From Larix sibirica (taxonomy: Eukaryota; Streptophyta; Pinopsida; Pinales; Pinaceae): a stretch of DNA of 10,287 nucleotides. The stretch spans positions 17,203-27,489 of the forward strand of contig NWUY0300048326.1 of NCBI GenBank assembly GCA_004151065.3, given 5' to 3'. Positions 1 through 7,803 of this stretch are shown here, in pieces. A model generated the notes under the pieces. The model had not been told where the DNA came from, made no database searches, and saw only the letters and a program-made list of their open reading frames with translations. Numbering within the stretch: position 1 is the stretch's first letter; each line of letters starts with the position of its first letter. The position numbers and the translations under genes are program-made.

Positions 1-1200
1 TCATACCCATATTAGAGCATAAATATTTGAGAATACTTAGTTGCTTATCAAGATCAAAGGGATACCTTGCCATAAGAATTATATCATCAACATACAGGAG
101 GATGACGACTATTCCAACTAAGGTTGTGCCAACACAATTTGCTTCTTCTAAACAACCTTCTAGCTTATCGATGTATATGTCTAAAAGAGTAGGGGAGAGG
201 AGGGAACTTTGCTTAAATCCAATGTTACAATTAATATCTTTCGACCACCCCCCAGTTCTCTTAAATTTGACAATGATAGTCTCATGCAAATTTATTGCGG
301 TAGCTCCCAACTCGAAAGGAACCTTTAGCTCTTCTAATCTATTCCATAAGTTATTTCTAGGAAATATATCAAAAGCCTTTGTAAAGTCCACAATGCAACA
401 AAAGAGATTGGATTTATTCTTATGACATTCTTCTACAATGATCCTAAGGGTAATGAGGTGTTCTATGGTTGAATGATACCTTCTAAAATTGGGTTGGCCT
501 TTATCCCTTTTACCTTGAATTTCTAGCCATATGTTGATTTTATTTTCCAAAATAATATCATATAACTTGGCTAAAAGAGATATAATCATAAGGGTCCTAG
601 AATTAGATGGGTTATTTTTATCCATGCTTTTAAAATGGGAACAATAAGGATCTGGGAGGTTAGGAAAGCCTTGCTTGACTGCTAAATTGAAGAGCTTGTG
701 GATGTGAGGGATGAGGATAGGCCCTCCAATTTTTAGTATTTTTGCTTGAAAATTTTCAATGTGCTTAGAATTCCCATTCACAAGGCGCTTAATCCTAAAA
801 TCTGTGCCTTCTAAAGGAAATACATCTTCCTTTGCAAAGAGGACTTGATGTTGTTCATGACATTGTGGGATTCATAAATCTTCTTAAGATAAGAATTCGA
901 GTCCTTCAAAACAACCATAATACTTTCTTTAGTTTTGTGAGTTAGAATTTGCCTCCAAAATTTCTTAGGGTCCTATCTTACAGAGGTGTAAAAGATTCTC
1001 TTGCGTATTATTTATATAGTAGTTTTTTTTCCTTTTAATAAGGACTTTGTATCTATATATCTTGTCAAATCTTAGGGACTCATGAAACATTAGGCAAGGG
1101 TTGGTCATTTTGTTTCCCTTTTTACACTACACTTCAATAGAGAACATTTTAGTGGAATAAGAGGGTTGTAGAAAAATTACAATAAAGGTTTTCTATATTG
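1..1200 (-). pseudogene. LINE (non-LTR retrotransposon) reverse transcriptase remnant, truncated by the left edge
   Basis: The encoded enzyme would copy element RNA into DNA at a nicked chromosomal target. Reading the minus strand downward, the region starts with a decayed pre-RT segment (about 1200-972; basic motif LIKRKKNYY), then DPKKFWRQIL near 968-940. The RT fingers and palm follow: PSNSRT, then FRRYHSTIEHLITLR, motif A DFTKAFD at 388-368, GFKQSSLLSP at 220-191 (family KQGCPLSP), and the catalytic box YVDD at 94-83, ending in DLDKQLSIL at the window edge. From 871 to 1 the frame is open for 290 codons. One-base shifts are seen near 970 and near 838, and stops lie in the upstream parts. 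The endonuclease domain is not visible, so the copy is either 5'-truncated or too decayed there. The KQGCPLSP-to-KQSSLLSP change may weaken the enzyme. The non-LTR assignment is firm; I did not assign the clade. Confidence 0.9.
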
Positions 1201-2926
1201 TCCTAAAAAAATGGAACAATATATTTTTTTAAATTATTTAGAAAAATATTATCTTTATTTTTGCCAAAGATTAAGTACCTTTTAGCTTTGAGAAAATTTT
1301 TCTATGAAACTTCAATGCATAACAAAATTGAAAGTTGCAAATAAATGTCTATGATCCAAGACATGTTCATGGTTTTATGCCATGATTTATTATTTGGTTG
1401 TATAAAGGGATATTGGATATTACATAATCAACTACACCACTGTCAAGGCCATAAATACAAGTCATTCAATTAAAATCTGAATAATCGCAAATTATTAGAT
1501 CTTGAACACTACAAAGCTTGATTAGCTAGAAACAAACAAAATTTCCCATAAATCTTCAGAATTTCTTTTGTAGATGCTAATTTAGATCATTTGGTACCTG
1601 AAATCTCGATCTCTTCTTATAAGTAGAGTCACTCCAATACAATGAGAAAAATGGTTAAGCTGGTGAGAAATACGATGCTGGAAGGTCAGCAACCAAACAA
1701 CTTTGGAGTCTCGACAACGCAATAAATGTTTTTCTTCCATTCTCGGCCATCCACTCCATGTGGATTGATCCATTGACAACTTTGAAGGAGTCTCCCCACG
1801 ATCTACTAAGAAGGGTACCTTGAGATAAATCCATCACACTATAGATCAAGCACACACATGTAGACACAGATCAAAGGCTTTAAGATGGTTGTCACCACAA
1901 AGAGAAACGGTCCACGTGCAAGATGTCTTTTCCAGAATCATAGCCCACTTGCAATCTACCAATATCTCGAGTGAGAATATTGGACATAAAGTAGAGTCCT
2001 TCGCACAGACGTGACAATTTGAATGTTTATAAAACAGCAATCGTGTTTCTTCTCCACATGCATAAAAAGTTATGCTGGTTAAAGTTACCAATAGCCCAGT
2101 CACCACCATTGATAGTCCAGCCAGTACGTTACTTTTACACGACTGGGTTCAGATCGGAGGTTGATAATAATACCATACAAATGCACAATATTTGTTGAGC
2201 GCCACCCCTCCAACTAGTTAGGTAGTGGAGAAAAGAGATCATTAAAAACACAGGGCATAACTGTATACAAAATGGGGAAGGATCAACTCAACCACTAGCA
2301 GATGGGATTTGATGGCAGAACCCAATATTCATATTTAAAAGATCACTAGTAGAACAATCTTCAAAAAGCCACAAGGGAGACTCAACGGGGAAAGCTAATC
2401 TGAGAACAAATATGCGTGTACGAGTGCCGAGGCACGAGTTACTCAAGAGACTCACAAGCAGATCACTTCTGCACAATATTAAAACTACAATCTACAAAAT
2501 TATAATTCACAATGCAAACCATAGTTGCCAAGTCAAAATTAGATTAAGAAAAAAAATAGAGTACCTAAAAATTTACTACTGAAAAAGTTTGAGAGTATAC
2601 ATCATAAAAATACAAAAAACCTCTTGATGGTAGAATCTCAAGTCTGCATAAAAAGCTATAAACAGAGAAATGGGAGTTTTCAATTTCTGGAGAGAAATTA
2701 AAAATCCAAGTGCTAAGTTTCCTCATAACCCCATATGCCCTATTTTTTTAATAAAACAAATTTGATGAGAACAATTATGTTGCCCTGTTGAACCACTGGG
2801 ACTCCATTGCTGCAGTTTACCTTTAATTTTTCCTACCATCATTTTTTTTTATTATAATTCAATTGGAGAAGGAATATTGTCACCATGGCCATGTAGAGAG
2901 CACGTATCTTGCCCGGTGACCGGTTA
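1201..2926. other. Gene-poor AT-rich stretch, no identified gene
   Basis: I recognise no protein family, RNA gene or long repeat here. On the minus strand, between about 2480 and 1580, there are several overlapping short open frames. One, of 87 codons (2109-1846), begins with a hydrophobic stretch (GLLVTLTSITFYAC) and contains several cysteines. The next frame (1867-1655) contains HMEWMAENGRKTFIALSRL. These could be pieces of a decayed gene or exon, but nothing identifies them and the frames do not join smoothly. The flanks (1201-1560 and 2480-2900) are A/T-rich with homopolymer runs and show nothing distinctive. Confidence 0.5.
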
Positions 2927-2959
2927 ACTGATTCAATGGGACTTTTACTGATTGAATGG
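2927..2959. repeat. Short direct repeat, 13-base units 20 bases apart
   Basis: The word ACTGATTCAATGG (2927-2939) recurs as ACTGATTGAATGG (2947-2959), a 12 of 13 match. It may be a local duplication. It sits just upstream of the 3-kb tandem array, but the sequences are unrelated. Confidence 0.5.
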
Positions 2960-3035
2960 AAACTCGAAGGAATGAGCACTCGACCTTAAAGAAGGCCGAG
3001 AGATCTCATAATTGTGGTTTAAACTTGATTGTCTT

Positions 3036-3253
3036 TACTGTGCAGAGTTACTGTGCTCTATTTTCATATCAGAGTGACCTTACAAACTGTCTTTCAACAT
3101 TCTCTAATACTCACAGTTTTACTGTTCTGAATTTGCTGGGAGTTACTGCGCAGAGTTACTCTGCTCTATTTTCATCGCACTTTACATTTTGCTGGGAGTT
3201 ACTGCGCAGAGTTACTCTAACTCTGCTCTATTTTCATGCGCACTTTACATTTA
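3036..3253. repeat. Degenerate tandem repeat with a 56-base unit
   Basis: Two clear copies begin with GCTGGGAGTTACTGCGCAGA at 3135 and 3191. Each continues through GAGTTACTCT, GCTCTATTTTCAT, GCGCACTTTACATT or a close variant. The second copy carries an extra 6 bases (AACTCT, itself a local duplication) and one extra G. A more diverged copy precedes them at about 3036-3080, where CTGTGCAGAGTTACTGTGCT is followed by CTATTTTCAT. A 103-codon open frame (2956-3267) crosses the array. I regard it as a by-product of repeat units lacking stops rather than a gene. Confidence 0.8.
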
Positions 3254-3700
3254 TTCCGCTCAAATGATTTATTCCCCGATATGTCAGTACAAATATCCTA
3301 AATGTGTGGTGATTTTGCAATCATTCACTTTCAACTTTTCATGTGGCATTAAACTTAACTCATATGTTTTTCATTCTTTATAAAGAAAACATTTAAACAT
3401 TGATACTCCACAAAATATGTGCAACATGAGAAATAACTAAAATAAGTGCAACTCTGGATTTTACATAGAGCTTGTGCTCCCAAGCTTTAACAAACTTTTT
3501 GCACTTTATGTATTCCTTACAAAAATAACTCTTTTTTCAATGTTAAATACAAAAATCAGAAAAATGGCTTCTCTTAGAAGCTACCAAGTAACATTAAAGA
3601 CTTTAATTAAATTCTGAGTGACATCTACCTAAAAACTTGACTTCTGAGCTACTATACTACTGCTTAAATAAGATGAGGCGTGAACTCCATATTCTAAATT
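3254..3700. other. Non-coding AT-rich spacer
   Basis: I see no gene, repeat or RNA here. If the LTR-like junction at 3771 is real, part of this stretch would be the LTR body reading on the minus strand, but I could not find its far end or a second copy in the window. Confidence 0.4.
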
Positions 3701-3982
3701 TACTAACTTAATGATTGATAGACCCGGCACAAACTAGATATGCAATCAACTCATAATTAATATTTCCAACACCTCCTCATGTTAGTGCTTCTCACACGAA
3801 TGCATGAATAGATGTTCTTTAATCTCATTGCTGAAACACTTTTGGCCCATATCCTTTTGAGCCTCTTAACCCCGTTGGCATGGACATTTGGGTCAGTTTT
3901 GGTTTGGTATATCTCTGATCACAACATTGGATCTTCCTTGTCCCTGGGGAAATCAACAATTTAATATTCTGATGCCAATATT
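3701..3982 (-). mobile_element. Possible remnant of a small LTR element (PPT, LTR start and PBS-like word)
   Basis: On the minus strand a purine run GAGGAGG (3778-3772) abuts TGTTGGAAATATTAATTATG starting at 3771. This is the arrangement of a polypurine tract followed by a 3' LTR beginning with TG, as in many plant copia and TRIM elements. About 190 bases upstream in the same orientation, TGGCATCAGAA (3977-3967) resembles the plant initiator-tRNA primer-binding site TGGTATCAGAGC, with one internal mismatch over 11 bases. The enclosed segment has no recognisable protein. So short an internal region would fit a TRIM-like non-autonomous element or a large internal deletion. Against this, I could not see the second LTR, and the base pair preceding the PBS-like word is not the usual CA end. 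Confidence 0.3.
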
Positions 3983-4165
3983 CATAGACCATATTGAATT
4001 GAATGAGACAAATTAATCACCGAATTCACTCGAACTTACGAATTTTCAAAATTTTAAGCTCAATTTGGCCAAATTTGGTAACTATGATGCAAACAGTGCA
4101 CGTTTAAAAGAAAAACTAGACTTGAGATAGGTAGAAACCATGATCAAAAGCAATGCCACTGATCA
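3983..4165. other. Non-coding spacer between two element remnants
   Basis: No gene is visible. The stretch is AT-rich and leads into the first recognisable pol sequence. The upstream half expected of a gypsy element (gag, protease) is not detectable here. Confidence 0.4.
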
Positions 4166-4169
4166 TAAA

Positions 4170-5290
4170 TATTGAAGGTTGTGATCTTCAAAGAGGGAAA
4201 GAGAGAAGCCTGTAGCAATAGTGAATGTTGAACCCCCCGAGAGAGAAGCTTGTCTCGGCCTGTTTACCAATTGTTAGAATCCATAATGAACAATGATGCA
4301 TAGGAAAATATTGAACCAAATCTAGAAGAAGTCGAAAGTATACCAACCATAGTAGTCAACAACAACACTCCAATTGAAATACAGCCAAGAAAAACATTGA
4401 ACATTAACCCAAACTTGACTCCCTCACAAACCAAAAAGCTGTTACAAGTCTTGAAAGACTTAAAGAATCCTTTGCATGGGATTATAGGGACATGAAGGGT
4501 TTTCATCCTAATCTCTGCACCCATCATATTTACATAAAGAAAGACTGTATCCCTACCCATTAACCTCAATGGAGGATGAACCTTGCCCTGGAAGATGTTG
4601 TTAAACAATAACTCCAAAAAATGTTAGCTGTTAATTTTATCTACCCAATATCCGACAACGAATGGATTACACCTCTTGTCATTATTCCCAAGAAGAACAA
4701 TAAATAGAGGATCTATGTCAATTACCAAGCACTCAACAAACTTACACAAAAAGACCACTTCCCTTTTCCATTTATTGACCAAGTTCTTGATATGTTGTCA
4801 GGAAAGAAATTATTTTATTTCCTTGATGGTTTCAATGGATACAACCAGATACAGATTGATCCTAAATATCAATGCAAAACCACCTTTACTTGCCCCTGTG
4901 GTACATTTGCATACCATGTCCTTCCTTTCAGGCTCTACGATGTGCCTTCTACTTTCCAACGGGCAATATTAGGCATTTTTTATGATCATGTTAATGACAC
5001 TATTTAGATTTATATGGATGATTTTACACCATACGACACTTCGTTCGAAGAAGCATTATCCAATTTAGAGAAGGTGCTTAAACGCTGCAAATAGACTAAC
5101 CTTTCTTTAAGAAAAGAAAAAATCCATATGATGATGATAGAAGAGGTGGTCTTGGGACACTTTCTTTGTATTGTAGGGATACATGTCAATCTAGCCAACA
5201 TTGAGGTAATCTCAAAAAACCCCCCACCAAAAACACGAAAAGAGGTATGCATATTTTTAGGAAAAGTTGGTTACTATCGTTGTTTCATTG
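4170..5290 (+). pseudogene. pol: Ty3/gypsy reverse transcriptase domain, broken
   Basis: This part of Pol copies genomic RNA to cDNA in the particle. A pre-RT linker is readable from about 4313 (NLEEVESIPTIVV, then TKKLLQVLKDLK). A one-base shift near 4460 moves the frame to ESFAWDYRDMKGFHPNLCTHH. RT proper follows: FIYPISDNEWITPLVIIPKK at about 4635-4695, FPFIDQVLDML, motif A FLDGFNGYNQI (Asp at 4825-4827), TTFTCPCGTFAYHVLPF, and the catalytic box IYMDDF (YMDD at 5011-5022). The connection region VGYYRCFIDFF lies near 5263-5293. Both catalytic-site Asp positions are kept. Premature stops lie at 4561, 4609, 4705 (where the family has Trp), 5005 (two codons before YMDD) and 5092. A shift in a T-run near 5290 passes the reading to the next frame. 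Clearly inactive. Confidence 0.93.
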
Positions 5291-5960
5291 ATTTTTTTCT
5301 AAAATTGCGTCTACTTTATTTTTGTTGCTTGCAAAAGATGTGGAATTTTTATGGACTAACAATTTCTAATCTTCTTTTACAAGGTTAAACAAAATATTAT
5401 CTACATCCCTTGTTCTGTGAGGACTAGATTGGAAATTGCAATTCCATATTTCTTTGTATGCCTCGAACATTGATGTTGGAGCTGTGTTGGGACAAGAGGA
5501 AGGAAATAAGCTTTATGTCATCTACTATTCCAAGAAAATTTTAACTCCCACAGAGTTAAATTATACGGTAACCGGAAAACATTTTCTTGTTGTTGTGTTT
5601 GCAATCAATAAGTTTAGGCACTATATAATTGGTTACCCCATCTTTCTACACACGGATCACTTAGCTATAAGGTATTTAGCTAATAAACCTATTACAAGTG
5701 CTCGAGTTACAATATGGTTGCTATTAATGCAAGAATTTGGTATTACCATTGTTGACAAGCCTGGAAAAGACAATGTGGTTGCATATTTTTTATCTAGAAT
5801 TTCTATCAATGGTGACAACTCTCATGTAGAAGATAATTTCCCAGATGAACATCTTTTTTCATTATCTACTCACACATCGTGGTATGCAGATATTGCTAAT
5901 TATCTTGTTGTAGGGAAGTTTCCACATCACCTTTCTCTGGGGAATAGATGAAAGATCATT
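5291..5960 (+). pseudogene. pol: Ty3/gypsy RNase H domain, broken and missing catalytic residues
   Basis: The domain removes the RNA strand of the RNA:cDNA hybrid. After the shift near 5290, one frame continues through FSKIAS, LLLAKDVEFLWT and GLDWKLQFHIS, with stops at 5367 and 5418, and then stays open from 5421 to 5948. Motifs seen are ASNIDVGAVLGQEEG, NKLYVIYYSKK, LTPTELNYTVT, INKFRHYIIGYPIFLHTDH, IRYLANKPIT and GKDNVVAYFLSR. The tail WYADIANYLVVGKFPHHLS is the usual linker before the integrase. Of the acidic catalytic positions, the first Asp (family STDAS) is Tyr at 5457-5459 and the Glu of the family's EKE is replaced by GKH at 5574-5582. The third Asp (HTDH, 5655-5657) is kept, and the last (VADFLSR) is Tyr at 5784-5786. 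A stop lies at 5949. The open stretch is therefore not a sign of function. Confidence 0.92.
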
Positions 5961-7220
5961 CAACAAAGTTCCATATATTCATGGAAAGGTGAATATCTCT
6001 TTTATACAGGGGAATATTAGGAGATCAAGAGATGTGTCAAGGAAGACGAGATCCATGAAATCCTTAAGGACTTCCATGATGAGCCCTGTGGAGGGATTTT
6101 TGTTGATAAACAAACAATTCATAAGGTGCTATGTATGGGTTACTTCTATCCCACCATATTTCGGGATGCAAAGAAGTATGTACACGGATATGATATTTTC
6201 CAGCGAATGGGCCGACCCATTCAATCCGATGAAATGTCATTACAAACTTAGTTGGTAGTAGAACCCTTTGAGAATTGGGCCATTGATTTTGTGGGTCTAA
6301 TCAATCCCTCATCTTGCCAAAAATCCTATATCATGGTGTGCACAAATTATGTAACTAAATGGGTGGAGGCGAAGTTTCTTTCAAAAGCCATAGAGCAGGC
6401 CGTGTTAGAATTATTATTCAAGGAGATATTTGTCCGTTATGGGATACCAAGGGAAATAGTGATAGATGGAGGAGGATAGTTTACATGACAGAATATTGAG
6501 TAAATTATTGCAACATGCAATATTCAACATCAGGTTACTTCACCCTACCATCCACAAGTAAATGGACAAGTCGAAAGAACCAGCAAAGAATTGGAGAACA
6601 TTCTTACAAAGACCGTGGCATGTCACTTTCATGACTGGGTTGACCAAATTCTGAAATCTCTATGGGCCTACAGGACAAGTTGTCAAAACATCACATGCTT
6701 CTCCCCATTTGAGCTTGTATATGGTAAGTGCATGGTTTTTCCAATTGAATTTGAAATCAGAACACAAAGAATTGCTATAGAGGTTGGTCTATATTTAACT
6801 ACAACTTAGAAGCATCAACTAGATCACCTTAATGAGCTGGATGCGATTTGTTTAGTTGTGTTGCAACACACTACCATTGTACAACAACAATGTGAAAAAT
6901 AACATGAAAGAGTTATAAAAAATAAGATGTTTCATCCAAGATATTTGGTGTTGCTGTACGATTCTAGGTTGAAATATTTCAAGGGAAAGCTTCACACCAG
7001 GTGGTTGGTTCCTTATGAGGTAGATACAATATTTGACAATGAGACCGTTAAACTTGTAACCATAGATGAAGAAAACACCCCTCTGCTCGCTAATGGGAAT
7101 TGTTTATGGTTGTATCATCGTCCACCCTCAAATGATTCCTTAATTAAACATGTTTCTTTAAGCCCACATGTAGAAGTGTTGCATAGTGAGGGGAGTTCCT
7201 CCACACCCCCACTTAGATGA
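5961..7220 (+). pseudogene. pol: Ty3/gypsy integrase with zinc-finger linker and C-terminal domain, broken
   Basis: Integrase joins cDNA ends to the chromosome. The frame is the same as RNase H. The N-terminal zinc-binding segment reads EIHEILKDFHDEPCGG, then MGYFYPTIFRDAKKY. Its two Cys (family CDSC) are Tyr at 6189 and Phe at 6198, so zinc binding is lost. The core carries the DDE triad: Asp in WAIDFVG (6285-6287), Asp in IDGG (6465-6467) and Glu in GQVE (6573-6575). The last two are 35 residues apart, as in DX35E. YHPQVNGQVERT and SLWAYRT are typical. The C-terminal part keeps HPRYLVLLYDSRL, FKGKLHTRWLVPYEV and LWLYHRP, and ends at a plausible natural stop, TGA 7218-7220. Premature stops lie at 6018, 6249, 6477, 6486, 6501, 6807 and 6900. 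Confidence 0.93.
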
Positions 7221-7233
7221 TTTTATCTGAGTA

Positions 7234-7250
7234 AATAATAAATAAATAAA
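7234..7250. repeat. AAAT microsatellite
   Basis: About four AAAT units lie just after the pol stop, in the spacer before the next reading frame. Confidence 0.75.
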
Positions 7251-7314
7251 TCTAACTGTGAAAACCCCATTTGTGGCATAGTTGGACCAGTTTTTTGGAA
7301 GTTGGCATTTGAAA

Positions 7315-7340
7315 AAAACAAACAAACAAACAAACAAACA
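7315..7340. repeat. AAAC microsatellite
   Basis: About six perfect AAAC/CAAA units form a pure run. Its perfection contrasts with the decayed surroundings, so it may be a recent slippage expansion. It should be polymorphic between individuals. Confidence 0.85.
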
Positions 7341-7448
7341 CTCTCCAAGTCATTTTTTTCAATCAATAATCCATGCTAATCACAATTTTTTTTTGGAATG
7401 TTGTGACTCATTTTTTTATTGCAGGATTTACTGATTTTTTCAAAAATA

Positions 7449-7667
7449 AAAAGTGTTATAACTTCTGTAGGTGCTGCAACTTGTGCAAGTAAAAACACAA
7501 TTAAAAGTGTTGAAGTTGTTCAAGTAACAACACGATTAAAAGTGTTGAAGTTGTTCAAGTAACATCATGATCAAAAGTGTTGTTGTTTCTTTGAAATCTA
7601 TAAGTTACAACACGATTTAAAGATTTGGTATTTCTTAACTCAAAGTTCAGTTAAAAAGAACACGATT
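7449..7667. repeat. Tandem array, core unit 35 bases, with hairpin potential
   Basis: Two near-identical 35-base units (7503-7537 and 7538-7572) start AAAAGTGTTGAAGTTGTTCA and end in ACACGATT or CATGATC. They are flanked by longer, diverged units: 7449-7502 (54 bases), 7573-7617 (45) and 7618-7667 (50). All begin AAAAGTGTT or similar and most end AACACGATT. At the best junction, CAACAC and GTGTTG (7528-7547) can pair as a 6-base stem with an 8-base loop. The array sits between integrase and the following reading frame. Gypsy elements of the Tat group often carry tandem repeats in this untranslated part, which is consistent with the assignment. Confidence 0.85.
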
Positions 7668-7803
7668 CCAACAAGTAGAAACACTCTCAATGTTGTTACA
7701 ACCCATTCAGTCACTGCCACTAATAATATACTCTGCTAAAAGCTCTACCAAATCCATCACCAAAACCAGAGGCTGTCATTGTACTTCTCTCTAATTCCGA
7801 AAC

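Noticed and set aside
27-425. 132-codon plus-strand open frame
   Set aside because: It is antisense to the LINE reverse transcriptase, whose conserved motifs lie on the minus strand at the same place.
2956-3267. 103-codon plus-strand open frame
   Set aside because: Most of it is translation of the 56-base tandem repeat, and it has no recognisable domain.
4264-4617. 117-codon minus-strand open frame
   Set aside because: It is antisense to the gypsy pre-RT segment, which reads with family-like wording on the plus strand.
7449-7667. CRISPR-like array
   Set aside because: The units are contiguous with no unique spacers, lengths vary from 35 to 54 bases, and the context is a plant retroelement.
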